Shown: positions 22,000-34,659 of the stretch, one piece after another
How the letters are laid out: every line of letters starts with the position of its first letter
Position numbering within the stretch: the stretch's first letter is position 1
Assembly (NCBI RefSeq): GCF_019112545.1
Contig: NW_025064906.1
Location: 413,100 to 477,099, forward strand
Source: Guyanagaster necrorhizus
Lineage: Eukaryota; Basidiomycota; Agaricomycetes; Agaricales; Physalacriaceae
Direction of reading: 5' to 3'
Length of the DNA stretch: 64,000 nt
The notes under the pieces: model-generated
What the model saw: only the letters and a program-made list of their open reading frames with translations
Told to the model about the DNA's origin: nothing
The model's database searches: none
Program-made: the position numbers and the translations under genes

Positions 22000-24900
22000 T
22001 TACACGATGGTGTGACTGTTCAGCCATCGCTCGTAATTGAAGGTGATAGGGAGCGGTTCTTTCCTTCCCTGTCCCTCGTGATACTGTACCGAACCATATT
22101 CAACATACCTAAAATAATCACTGGCCTCGTCATCTATATCCTGCGCCTCCGTAATATCACCCGCGGACATACGTACAGCTGCCGTGTACACCTCCAGATC
22201 CTTTTTCTCGCTCCTCGTGCTGGGAGCATCAAGAAGTTCCTCATATTGATCAATATATCTACGATTCCATCAACAAGAGGTCATTCAGGGCCGCGACAGA
22301 TAGAACTGACCCTTGATATTCCGCCACTTCTGTTTCTGATACGAAAGGCTCCAGCATCTGCTTCGCAATAGCCTCTGTTGACAACGAATGGCGATCAAAT
22401 TCGGGCTCGAAAGAAGCTTTCCGAGTTTCGGTCCTTGCAGTCGGCTTCCCACTCGGTTTCTTCGGCGCTGCGACATTCTGTGATCCTATCCATTTCCTGA
22501 CGCCTTGCACGACACTGGACGCACGATCAACGATAAGGGTGTGAAAAAGACAAGAAGCCTCACCTAGATGGCCTATGACGTGAACTCGTTTCGAACGGAC
22601 TGTGATTCATGTCTTTCGCAGTTTTCCTGGCATGCCGGTTCAGACAGATCGGATCACATAGTCAGGCGTCAAGCGCACCCTGGCAATTTCAATGTGCTGT
22701 TCATCGAATACGCAAAGTGCTTTCCGAGAGATGTGAACAGCAAAGGCCGGTAGTACTCGATCCAAAAGTCACCCTTCGTTTTCACAAATTCTCGTAGCTT
22801 CTTGTCACAGTCAGCAATTACATACGCTGGTTTGAGGTGTTCTGGGTTGAACCATTGTCTGTAACCGCTCCGCACAGGACGATGAGTGATGGCACGCTCG
22901 CTCTGGACGCCCAGGAAGAGGCTGATAGCAGTTTGCTTGTCAGCATCTGCTGCCACATCAGATGCCGGAATACATGAAACAAAGAAGCTGCACCTAACAG
23001 GGAATTGGTGTAGAATCGGCGGATATTCTCAATGATATCCCGGGAGTGACTGTTCCAGTGAGGCATACGTCGGTATGTTTCCACGCGATTCACAAGGGCG
23101 CTTCCAGTATACTGGAGCGCAATAGCTATCCAGGAAATTAATACGGCTGCAATATGATAACAAATAACTTAAAAAAAGGACGAACTGTCGCCGTGATCGT
23201 GGTACATTTCCGTCAGCATATTGACTGCATCAGAGTCGAATGCCAGATTCGGATTCTCGACGACGCCGAGCGCGTACAGCTGGTGCCCGAGAGCACGTTT
23301 CCCAAAAACAAACTGTGCAGCGTTAGTGCGATCTAGACAATCGACACAATTTGTCCGGCAGATCCCATTCTGTAAGGAGATAGTGTTTCGCCAGGTTCTT
23401 GAAAAGCAGAATCAATTAACAGTTCCCAGGTACGGCCGTATTACTTACGCTGAGTCACTCTGCAGATAATGTGAATACGGCTCTGGTCCTGAATGGAATA
23501 AACCTGTGACTTGGATGGATTCTTCCGCTATATCCTCCAAGTAGCTTATAACATCCTGTTTCTTTCTGTGACTGCCCAGGTCAGAAACGTCAAGGACATG
23601 GCTAGAATACCGACTCTTTGTATGCTCTAGACATATCCCAGGCCTGGTAAATCATTTGTTTATCCTTCGGAAGGAACTGGTTAAGGTATCTGACGCAAAG
23701 AGTATATTCTTCCAGCAACTTGGACTCTCGAGGTACGGGTTCCCTTTTTTTGATCAGATTGAGAATCGTTATGGGCGCGCCATATCTTTTAAAAAGGTCA
23801 TCAAAATGGCGAGATGCTGCGGTGTAAAAAGGGTCTACAACATTGACTAGGGACGCAGCATAATTAACTGAGGCACAATCGTGACAGGGAGAATAGAACC
23901 GCTTACTCTCAATGGGCGGCCTCGGAGTCATGCTGTTTGTTTCTTGTGTCCAGTAGATAGGAATACTCCCACGGTACTGCCTCTCATGAGCAAAAGCGCA
24001 GAAATAGATGGGAAAGGCAGTACCTGTAAATAACTGGTATAGTTAGGACTAGGACGACGACTACATTTGTCTCCTAACGAGCTTCTTGGGGCGGGGTAAT
24101 AGAAAGGCGTTGTGATAGCTTCCGACACTATCTGTTCCGTTTCGACCTCATTTGCGACGTTGCCCTGGGAGAGAGTAAGAAATGAGTAGTTTGACAGAGA
24201 GCTGTCCAACCTCATCGTTGACCCCGCGTTTGAGATATCGCGCCCCTGCGAAGTGGCGTGAACGCCTCGCGATCAACGTAATGAAAACGACGCGGCCCAG
24301 AACAGTGAGTTCTACTACAGCTCAAAATGTTTACGTGCAGACAGAGGATACATCACGTACTAGCTTGATCTACATGTCCATGAAGCAGAGGAAGAAGCCA
24401 ACGTGGACTCGCCAGGCCACCTGAGTGCTCGAAAGGAGCAGTAATCATGTTGAAGTTCCACGCGTATCTGTCGTTGAAGGCCCATTTCCCGCGCACAGAA
24501 CGACTGGAGCCCGTGAGATTGTGTTGCAAGGACGATGTCAGGTCATAAGTGTAACTGGAAAGAGTCAATGTCCGTGCAGCATAGGAACGACAAAAAGCGT
24601 ACCTGAAGTAAAAGTTCTTTGACATATCGACTTGCTTAAAGATATTAATGAGTCGCTGCTCCCCCGCTGCCTTCTCGATCTTTTGGTTGAAAGTGACCGG
24701 AATCATCTCAGTGCTTTCACAGTGATAAAGATAATGGCCGCCGAGTAGGGCGACCACAGAACGCTTCGTGATGATGACCATGTACCACCCCGCAGTGAAA
24801 CGGACGAATCCTAGGCGTCATTGCAGTCACAGTCCCTGCATAGAACAGACTTGCTCACCTGCGATCCCAAAGAACACCTTTGCCCTCCCAAGCCCTCCAG

Positions 24901-25135
24901 AGCTCTTGTTTCCGTCGTCGAGCATCTTGAGCATGGCGCTCATCTGCTTCCCACTGTACTCTGCCTCATCCTCGACCACGACGAGTTCCTCTTGACTTGT
25001 GCGGTCAATCTTGATGATTCGATGCCTCGAGTCAGCGGTATTGGACGCAATAACAAAGAATCGCAGTCTGTTCTCGTACAAGATGTACTTGTTGAAAGCC
25101 GCTGAGCGTCGTACTTCGGGTGCTAGGTCGCTCAT
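22000..25135 (-). CDS. FIG4: Polyphosphoinositide phosphatase FIG4 (SAC domain)
   Basis: This is a SAC-family phosphatase that dephosphorylates PI(3,5)P2 on vacuolar and endosomal membranes, in complex with Vac14 and the Fab1 kinase. The start near 25135 ([10 protein letters not shown]) leads into [51 protein letters not shown], then [20 protein letters not shown]. The catalytic P-loop [15 protein letters not shown] (CX5R) lies at about 23,320-23,360, followed by [58 protein letters not shown] and [10 protein letters not shown]. The C-terminal region contains [15 protein letters not shown] and ends [13 protein letters not shown] at 22000. Many introns interrupt it. All core motifs are present. 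An upstream in-frame ATG at 25177 is possible. Confidence 0.9.
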
Positions 25136-25602
25136 GGTAGATGTCACTGTAACTTTGCAGAGTGAAGCCCTGCACACAGGCTCATCGATTCGGTGCTGGT
25201 ATTCGTAACGGAATGTGCCACGGTACTAGTGAGAGGACGAGCGCGTTGCCGTCATGGGTCGTGACATCGCGGTCGTCACAGCGTCACAGAAAAGTCGGGG
25301 ACTCCGGACCGGACAGTAAACCCACAAGAAAACGAAAGATACAGGCATTGGGCAATTCTACAATTCATGTATTATCAGAACTTTTCAGATATTGTTTTCT
25401 CCGCGAGTGATCAATACAGTATGCCGTTTGACTTAAAGAACATGAAATCCTGGAAACACCTTGACCGGAAAGCAAAACTTTTATTAGAGAAAAGCACACC
25501 AGCATCCAGATCCGTAGCGCCAATAGTAAGTGATCATAAACACGTCTTCACCAATAAACATAAGGAGAAAAAAGACCATCCTGCCTAATAATGCTTAATG
25601 TA
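25136..25602. other. Intergenic, nothing recognised
   Basis: This is 5' flank of FIG4 and 3' flank of the next minus-strand gene. Plus-strand open frames here are short and unrecognised. Confidence 0.4.
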
Positions 25603-26502
25603 TCAACCACAGAACAAATTTAAAGCGTTAAGACTGGAAACGCACGCCTCGCAATCCCAGTACAGGCCACGCACCCCAGTTTGTTCATTTCGGGCATACA
25701 AAAATTGGGAGAAATAGCTCTCCACAGCGCCTATATAAGCTGACCACTGACCATCGAAAGATTCTTCATACTCCAAGTCTGAAAAATCGACGAGTAGTCC
25801 GACGGATGGAAGCATCTCGAACAACCGGTGCCCCCCGCGGAGAAGGCCACCGTTGTATAATCTCAATCAGACATGATGCGAAGGTTGGTTGAGATGCTAC
25901 GAGTCGATGGAATTCCCAGCGGCTATAAGACGGTATCAGAAAACGCAGAAAAAAATCCGAGATACAAAGGATGCTAGGCTTAGAGTCAAACTGTCCAATG
26001 AAGAACGGACAAAAGAAAGAAGGAATGTTACAGCGAAGATCTCCCCGTCGTCTGCCACGATGTTGAGAATGCGTAGACAGTTTAAAATACACCATCAATG
26101 ACTGGACCGTCCACTTGCAAATCCAGGGTGGAAGGGAGGCGGAGCTAGACTGATTGGAGACCTGATATCTTCGACAGTTATTCTAATTATGGTGACAGTG
26201 TCAAGCTGGGAGGAATAGGGAAAACAACTCGGAAAAGTCAAGTTCAAACTCCATATCATCCAGAATGGGATGTCGAACAATGGAAATTGTTTAGGGGTGA
26301 ACGATTGGTCCAATGAAAAATATATCTTAACCCCTTGAAGAGCTGCCACAGGAGGAAGAGAATCAGGTAACGAATCAATGAAGAACATATACTTCGAAAC
26401 CATCATGGGATCGAGAAACCTCTGACAGCTATCACTGCCGGGACCGATACATTTTCTTCGCAGAAAAATAGGAACCAGAAAATGTTGCGACATTCCATTC
26501 AC
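25603..26502 (-). CDS. Uncharacterised protein, possibly F-box/LRR-like
   Basis: I do not recognise this gene with certainty. The minus strand has consecutive readable pieces: LFDIPFWMIWSL, SSQLDTVTIIRITVEDIRSP and LRILNIVADDGEIFAVTFLL. A terminal piece reads RLFEMLPSVGLLVDFSDLEYEE and ends at 25603. These pieces lie in different frames that would need two or three introns. The 'L-T-x-I-x-I' and 'L-R-I-L-N-I' strands recall the leucine-rich region of fungal F-box-type proteins, but no F-box is visible. It lies in the same direction as FIG4. It could also be a decayed gene. Confidence 0.35.
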
Positions 26503-29135
26503 TTTCGCAATAGCAAAAAATGAGTTCAGTAAAGTGAGTTGATAAACAAGATCATTTCCATATAAATCTTTTCTGTAAAGGAAAACACATCCCCAACTGC
26601 CAGAACAAAGGAAACCACTTCCTTTTCATTTACAGAAAAGAGTTTGTTTTTGGCATATATAAAAAGGTCCCAAAAATAGCAAGTTTTTCATCGTGTTTTC
26701 CCTATCCAGGACCCATTTTTGCAGCACATGAAGGTAATTGAAAGTCACGACATTTTTAGAATGTCTGTTTCCATTCCAGCAGTGTATCGACTTGGTGCTG
26801 ATAATAAAGGATCAGCACAGTCATAAAAAGGAGCTTGTGACTGGGGGGTGGGGGAGGAATGTGTTAACGACCAGGCTTTGAGAGCTCGAACGTCGAACTG
26901 AGGACATCTTGATGGACGGCCAAGGGATGAAGTCCGAGTACTCTTTGCTGTAACGCGATCGAGTTGGGAACAAGACAGGTTCGGCGCCGGCGCGCGCGCA
27001 TGGGAATTATCAGGCCTCGGAGGGACAACGTGTAACGTGTAATTTTCTTTCCGTCCCATGTGGGTCCGTCGTTCACTTCATTAACGATTGATTGATGTCT
27101 CGGTGCACCTGGATTCCGACCCAAAGCCCCCAGATCGACAATTTAGATGAACAGGGACAGGTCCAAGAGCGCAGCCAGTCATCCCTTATTGGTCCTTTTC
27201 ATTGTAAGATTGTAGATAACTTGTTCTTGTTCTTGTCCGCCATCAAATGCTCGACGGCGACATTCTATGCCGTGCTCTAATAACGTTTGGCTCCCTCCGG
27301 GATCAACGGCTCCAGACGAAGGAAACGACAATAATGACTGTTTATTGTGTTTCGGATTGACAGAAAAGTATGAGTCATTGTATCATTCTAACTTATGAGG
27401 ACTTCATATGAGGAAAACGGGCCGTTCCACGTGGGATAGTATAGGCGCGGTTCCGCAGCATCCATCCTCCCTCACGATGTCACGGCTTTCCCCCCCCCCC
27501 GGAACGAACTGGTGCATTGTACGTACAAATCTGCTCGAATTTTCTCTTATTACGATCTTTTTGCCCAAGTATGGTTGATTCGCTCTTTCCACTGATCCCG
27601 GCGGCATTGTTTTTGGCTTTCACGTCCCTGTCGGGGTGTGGCCATGTAAATGTAAATCTTGATCAGAGGGGCTATGTACTTAGTCTTAGTTACCCCCGGT
27701 TTGGTGTTCTGGAATCTATTATTAAACGATGTCAACGCTGGGAATTAGTATGCCTTGCTCACTTCATTTTTTCATGTAAGAGACGGGGAATTTCGAGGTC
27801 CACAAGGTAGGGATGGTCGACTCGGAGGAAAATTTCCACCCCCCACCCACAAGGCACGGAGCGAAAATTTGACAGCCCGGCTACTCGGACCGTGGAGGAC
27901 CATGTGGTTCTCACTGGCTAGCCGTAGTCGCTTGACCCACGACCCACTACAAAACAAATTTTTTTATGTGAGCATTACTCCTCCTCCGGGGGGAGGGAGG
28001 GGGGGGGGGCGCGCTGGTGGAGTTCCCGCTGTTGCTGCCCGCACCGCTACGCAACACACCCGATTACTTTATGATAATTAACAAGTTTCAGAATGATACC
28101 ACGCGTCTTCAAGGCTCGTGGCGCTGTTTTCCGCATCGGAGGTTTGCACGCAATGGACGGCTTTTAGTAGTGGTCATTGTCCTTGGTACCAAGAAATTGG
28201 AAAAAAAAAACCAGGCATCTATCTACCCTGACGATGAACCGCCATGCAAACCCCTCGTAGCGCGATACTCCTTGGCGTTATTGGGCTCTCCGTCGTCTCC
28301 TGGCGCTGCCGTCGATTCGGAAAGACCGCCCGCCTTACGGGTCCAATCCAACCGCATAGCAGTCTGGTTACCCTTCCGCCGCGAAACGCGTTCCCACCAT
28401 CAAATAACTCCCAGGACCCGAACAGCGCCGTCTGCCTGCCTCGACCCCGTCGAGATCCCTGAACGCCGGGCGCTCGAGGCCCCTTACGGGATCGGGATGA
28501 AATGTAGATCGGATCCCCCCTCCCCGACGATCTTATTACCCGCAGCGTTCAGGGTCGCCGGCTATCTTACGAAAGTAGCGCACGCGTCTATCGTTCGAAG
28601 CGGTTGGGTATTCGATATTCGCGAAGCGTGCGGAGGCTAAACCAGCTAGCCCAACGCGTGGGTGGGAGTAGTATACATGTCGCGTCGTGGGAGAATAGGC
28701 GACGGAATGGCATTGCGTTCTTCGGTCCCTGCGCCACGCCACACGGGCCGGCGGTGCAAGCTCAGCTTGAGAGGCCTCTTTCCATGCATTTCGTGGCTGT
28801 CGCCTATCATGGGGATTGAAAAGTCGGTGAGGACCGTCTGCGATTGGGTGGCACTCATAGTAATTGAACAGGGTCGACGGGAGAGACATCCTCTCAGTGG
28901 AGTAAGCAAATGGATCCCTCCAATGCCAAAGGAGTATCTGTCATCGAACGTATAACGATTGCAGACTGGATACATGCCGAATAGTTCAAAACGTGACAAT
29001 GAAGGTCTATGCAGCATCGTGATGATTTAATTTATATGATCAAACAATTACTCTAAATAAAACTGCCAACAACCGTCCATTGTCATGGATGGACCCCCAA
29101 TTACACGTGCAGATAAATTAGACTAGGGGGCCCAA
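26503..29135. other. 2.6-kb region without a supported gene; contains a G-run and a 207-codon open frame
   Basis: There are many open frames on both strands, the longest 28,017-28,640 (+, 207 codons) and 28,646-29,017 (-). None has a recognisable domain or convincing splice sites. A C10 run is near 27,490, and a G-rich tract with runs of G6, G3 and G10-11 is at about 27,988-28,009. Bases 28,200-28,650 are GC-rich compared with their flanks. It could be long UTRs, an orphan gene or a non-coding transcript. Confidence 0.3.
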
Positions 29136-31590
29136 TTAACACCGTTCCCACATTTTCACCGAGTCACTGAATGGAAAAAAAAAATAACATTCCGTTAAGC
29201 AGGGCCGGACAAGGAACAGTAAAGAGGGAAAAAAAGAAAAAAAAAAGGCACGTACATCACCAAAGCACGGTCGTCGACGCTCTCCGGCCAGGTCGCATAC
29301 CAAGTGTCCTTCTTGTTGTAAAAGTCCCTCATCGCAGCTGATCGATGCATCAATCAGTATCAGTCCATGTAAATCATTTTATCCAACAAGAAGGCCCGGT
29401 GGCATCACTCACTCGAAGACCCATCTAGCCACGGCTTGCTGCCATACCCATCTGGGAACCATCCGTTTGTTCCTCCAATAGCAATGTCCAATATGAGATA
29501 GAACCCTATCAAACATGACGGGGATCAGCAGCAGCTCGCTCGTGGCCACCCACGGGGAGTGGGACCAAAACTTTATACTTACTCTGATCGAACGGTGCGG
29601 ACGTGGACCCGTTGACCCACGGGTTGTCCAGCGCGATGGTCTCAGATCCATTCGTGGTAGTGGACGGAAAATCTCCGAGGTCCCAGAAGGATTCCTTGAT
29701 GGTCATCTGGAACATGTGATGCAAGCGGGTGTCGACGTAAATCCGACTGGAGGAGGCAATCAGCACCGCCTGTAGAGTGAAAGAAAACTCGGAAACGCAC
29801 ATGAACTTGTCGGTCCACTCGATCGAGTAGGTGTGGAAGTCGGACGCGTAGGTACCCCGTCGGAGGGTCCACCATCCGTACGTCTTGGCGACAGCATTGT
29901 ACCAAGAGACCGGACCCCAGTTGAGCGAGCCGCGAACATAGTTGGATCCCCTGGTGGTGTGCAACGTTAAATGGATGTGGCAAGGAGAACAAGCGGAGGG
30001 AAAAAAAGCTCATACTGTTCAGGATATGAAATCCCGTTTCCTCGAGATTCCATAATGTCGATTTCACCTGTAAGGATCGTGAGACGTAAAGTAAAAGCGA
30101 AACGAAGCGGGTCACTGACCACTTAGAGGCCAGCTTCCGTACGTGTTATCAACGGGAAGCATCCAAATGGCAGGCCACATCTGCACGAGCGGTCATAAGT
30201 AAGAACGGAGAAGAGCAGGGAAGCATAAGCACGAACCCAGTCCCTAGGAAACCAATGAGTTTTTTTTTTTTTTTTCGATGCACAAGGAAAATGAAAACAT
30301 ACCCAGTTGGAATTTTGGCCACAACCTCGACCTTGCCGTAGCGGATGTTAGCGCTGCTCCTCGTACTTATCCTTGCGCTCTGAACAGGATTGATGATCGT
30401 TCCTGTCGTAGAGTTGCTCACGGCCGAACAGGCAGCGTAGTAAGCGGCGGCATCAAAATCTGCGTCGCTGCCGATAGCGGTGGTGCCTGTGCTGGTCGAC
30501 GAGGAATCGGTGTACGACTGTCCGAGAGTGATGTTGTACGTGCAATCGGTAATATTGTACACGTGACCGTTGAGGACTGCATCGCTGCCGATGCTGTCCT
30601 CGGTGAGAGTGGGAAGGATGTACAAACGGTTGTTGGAAACGAAAGAATTGTTGAGGGAAGAAGTCGTCATCTCGAACTGGCCATTTCTAAAAAGATGCGA
30701 GGGTCGTGCGATTAGAAGTGCTGCCTGCCGCGAACGATTCTATATAGAAGCCATGCTTACCCAAAGCCACTCATGTCGACCTCTCGGAAGAAGACGCCAT
30801 TGTCGCCAAAGACGTCATTTCCGCTGGAGAAATCCTCATCAAGGACCGAGCACAAGTTGCCGGTCAAGACAGGAAGAGATTTCCAATCAAAGTAGATCTT
30901 GAGGAAGCTGGCGACGATTCCGAGTAAGGCCACGCTGTAGGTCGTGATGTACGCGACGGTGGCACGCCTGTCCCTCTTCTCGACCCATGGCTTCTCGGGG
31001 AGGTTGTCGTTGGTGAGCCTGGTCGACTTGGGTCGTTCCCTGATCACCTTGGTGACGGGAGGAGTGTTGTACAAAGTGAGAGGGCGGGAAGGGGGGGAGG
31101 TGAAAGCTTCCCGGGAGCGTGCATACGAGGGGGGGACATAGCTGACCCTGGGAGATTCGGCTGTCTGCGGCCGACTGCCCAAGGACGAGGAGGTACGGTG
31201 CAAATCAGCGACGCTTGTGGCTAGCGACGTAATGCCGCTCCTCGGCGCAGTTTCTGGGAACGGATACTGAGCAGGGAGAAATGCCGGTGTCTGCATGGGC
31301 GACTCGGTGGGGGTGCTGAAGGTGAGCACGCTGGCTGGCGGGGAGAAGGGGTTCCCGTTCCTCGCCATCGACTGGTTGAAGCTGGTGGTGCGAGGCGTCT
31401 GGGGTGGCGAGTCCATGGCTCCAGGACCGTTGGTGGCGGTCGAGCGGTAAGGGGTCGGCGCCTCGGGGAACGTGTCGTTTTCCTCGCCATCAGACTCGAC
31501 GATGAAATGCGCATGGGCACGAGGCGCAGACGCTTCGGTGTTGGGACCAACGACGGGTGAAGACGATGAGGATGGAGCTGAAGGACGCAT
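29136..31590 (-). CDS. Beta-glucan synthesis-associated protein KRE6/SKN1 (GH16)
   Basis: This is a type II membrane protein of the secretory pathway required for beta-1,6-glucan assembly in the cell wall. The start at 31590 gives MRPSAPSSSSSP and a ~200-residue Ser/Pro/Thr-rich cytosolic tail. A single transmembrane helix, TTYSVALLGIVASFLKIYF, follows around residue 215, then VLDEDFSSGNDVFGDNG. Luminal exons contain NNRLYILPTL, SNSTTGTIINPVQSARISTR, SANIRYGKVEVVAKIPTG, DWMWPAIWMLPVD and SGEIDIMESRGN, with the GH16 ExDxxE catalytic box intact. Further exons give SIEWTDKFIRIYVD and GFYLILDIAIGGTNGWFPD. The last exon, after an intron ending TTCAG, reads DSVKMWERC, the typical end, with stop at 29136-29138. 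It is divergent from the glycosyltransferase gene over 3 kb. Confidence 0.92.
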
Positions 31591-34500
31591 CGTTTATTCG
31601 TCGTCGGTGTCGTGCTTGGCTGGGGACCGAAGCTTCCAAGGCAGCATTAACTTAGATTTGGGATTCGTTATAAAAACCACGGGATACCGGACGCCTAGGT
31701 CCGGATGATGACTTCGAATCGAACATTTCCATCCCAGTCGTGTTATCATCAACTCCGATGAGCATGATGATGATCTCGTTCCTCGAAGGAACCGATCTCG
31801 CCTGTGTACGTATACACACGCCCTGTCAGCACATTCGAAGACGTCGGTATATACATATCAATTTAACGCCGACACCCTTCTTGAATCAGATAGCGATGGC
31901 TCTAAAGGCTGCAGGGCTGCTGCTGCTCCCACAGAGTGAGTTTCCAAGGCACGACCAGTAAAGGGCAGTTCCCGGAGAATTGAGCCCCAAGGTCACCGTG
32001 ATGTAAATCCGGCCATTCGTACCCGACACAAGGGTTCGGTGATATTGTTGCCCCAACACGGACATGTAGATCAAGTCAGTCAACAGTCACCTTGATGGTC
32101 AATTTGTGATTCAAGGAGATAAGGCCCGCTCGTCGCGGTAAGCCAAATACTATTTCGTCGAGCCGAATTCTTGAGTGTCTCGTTTCGAGGTATGAAAGAA
32201 GTCGCTCTACTGCCAATCCGAAACACAAAGATTCACGGTCGTTCAAAGTGCACATCCTTCGTCCAGAGCCGCTCATGTCGGAGCCAATCGGGCATGGCAT
32301 TAATGGAGCGCGGCGGCACGGTATGTCACCGTCAAGCAGTTGATAGCAGTTAAGTCGCCAGAAACAAAAAACAAGCTATCTACAGTGAAAAAGCACCGAC
32401 CAAGTACATCCGCACTCTTTGTTTCCAAGTCCCCCCCCCTTGACGTGCTATGGCCCTATCATCGAAATTGTCGGTATCTGCGAAATGCCCTGACAGAGGT
32501 CAGAATCCAGGCATCAATCTTTAATGAAGTGAACAATGGATCGGATCCATGTGCAACACATGGGAGCAGCATCGGAGGGGAAAATTACATGCTGACCTCC
32601 GAGGCCTCATAATTCTCAAGCGCGGTCCCATCGACCAAGGTCAAAAAAAGGCAACGTCCTTGCAAAAATTAAGATAAATTCGCTCCGGAAAAGGGCATAC
32701 GTGGTGCTGACACCCTACCCCATTTGTCCAACCGCGTATAGGGGTTACTAGAATGGCAAAATGAGGACCAAGCTCAGTCTGAGTGAATTGCAGAGATAGG
32801 GAGTTGTGGCCGCGGCATCCTTGTGGGAATTGCTGACAGTGTCCAGGACAGATAACGCGATAGCAAGCCTCGTGTCAAATATGTTGGTTACAACACGAAT
32901 GAGCAGAATCAACCAACACAGTTCAGTTCAACACTCAATTCATTCGCACCCTCAAGTTTCCATAGAGATTCCCGTCAGGTAGTAATACTAGGGAGTTAGT
33001 TGGATGCAGACAAATCATATCTTCGTCAGACCGATGACGCTTGTGAAGATAAGTCTTAACCTGGAGTCAATCAAAGAGAAGACCGAGAAGATTGGGAAAT
33101 GTCACGCAGATCCTAATTTCAAGAGAGGAACACCAATATAGATGCAAAAATCTAATTTTGAAAGGAACGAACGTTGCAACTGACACTCGTGCACAAAGAG
33201 ACAGGGGTGCCGGGAAGCCCGCGCGCGCTCCGCTATGTAGGTACCGGGCCTGTTGCCTGATAATGATTGACAGAACGAACGAGAAGGTTCGGCCCACGAA
33301 GCAGCATTCAAAGAACAAAACGTTCTGCAACGATAAGGTCTTAATGATCTGAGGTATCGTAGACAAGGTTCACTTCAACACGTTCCGGGAGCGCGGATGT
33401 ATATCATCATATGCGCTCTATACGGATGCAATGACGTGGGTCGGACTCGCGAAGTATTCGATATCAGTGGCACAACTTGTGTTCAAGTTTTGTGGACCAA
33501 ACAGAGGCGCTTCTGCGTTATCAGTATTCAGTACTGAGCATCGGCGGGGGAATCGAAAGACCTACGTGTCCGCAATACCTGCGACAACTCACAATCAGCT
33601 CGACGAGTACGGCATCCGGTACAGCGATATCCATCGATCATGATCAGAGCGGCGCTAAACTGAATAAACGTGAAATGTTCCCTCAAATATGGCTAGCCAA
33701 GGTGAAGAGGGGGCTCTTACGAAAGTATGAGGACGATACGCATATCTATCAAGAAGATATGGATACAATGTAATATGTTGCCGTACACAGCCAGTTTCCA
33801 CCGACGGTCGGTTACTACTACCTTCGGTTGGGTCTGGATGATGATTGGGAACTTTGCATTTGACTGCACTCTCTCTGTGTGTGTGTGTCGGTTCAGTTAA
33901 CGGTTGACTGCGTCGGGTGGCGATCACGCGATCGATTGATCGACCCGTTTTGGAAACAACAAGCAATCGCAAATAGCAAAGAAAATTTGTTTTTTCTCCA
34001 TTCTCTACTTTTTTTCTTGTCATTTCTTCCAGATCCTTTCTCCAGACTTCAAGGGGTGTGCGGAGCGCCCAGAGCCCTTAGCAGATGTTCGGCTCAATAC
34101 ACGGAGCGAGGATTTATGAATCTGAAAGGCCTCTTTGTAGCCACCGTTCGCCATTTTTTCGACAATCTGGAGCGCTCAAAGGATAATGAACGCTAATTGT
34201 TTTGGACTTGAAGATCCAAATCAGTGCTTGCAGGTGTTGAAGCCATGAAAGGTTACACGGTGACAGACTTCTTTTTGACTGGATGTTCGCGGAAATGTTG
34301 CGACCGCTCTCTTGCCACTTTTTTTCCCATGGTTGGGTGGGCCGGGTGGATTCGATCAGGATGGCGAGGTACAGGCGTGCATGCGGTCGAACTGTACCTG
34401 GCTTTTTTTGGGCCGAATGATGCTTGTGGATCGGCCTGTCACTGCTTCGCCTGCTGTCACTGCGATGGGCTCTTCCGTCTTCTCAGCCGTAATCACGGTC

Positions 34501-34659
34501 GGTGGACTAATCCCTGCACTGCTCCAAGGCCTGATCGGCTTTTAAAGTCCTCGTTCCTTCGCGATATCGTTTTTCTTGAGTTGCTGCTCCTCCGGCTCCT
34601 GCTGCTTCACTCACTTTCTTTTACCTCCCCGCGCCCCCCCTCCTCACGTCTTGGCTATC
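31591..34659. other. 3.1-kb intergenic region between divergent cell-wall genes
   Basis: No gene could be supported on either strand. Open frames up to 149 codons occur without recognisable motifs. A short (GT)n tract lies at about 33,877-33,888. The final 600 bp upstream of 34,660 are pyrimidine-rich, consistent with a fungal core promoter and 5' UTR. The 5' UTRs of both flanking genes must lie here. Confidence 0.4.

Noticed and set aside
22568..22797. Plus-strand frames within FIG4
   Set aside because: They are shadows of the minus-strand SAC-domain exons.
28017..28640. 207-codon open frame in a GC-rich stretch, first suspected to be rDNA or an orphan gene
   Set aside because: I see no rRNA conserved segments, no domain and no convincing splice signals. 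It is kept only as part of an unexplained region.
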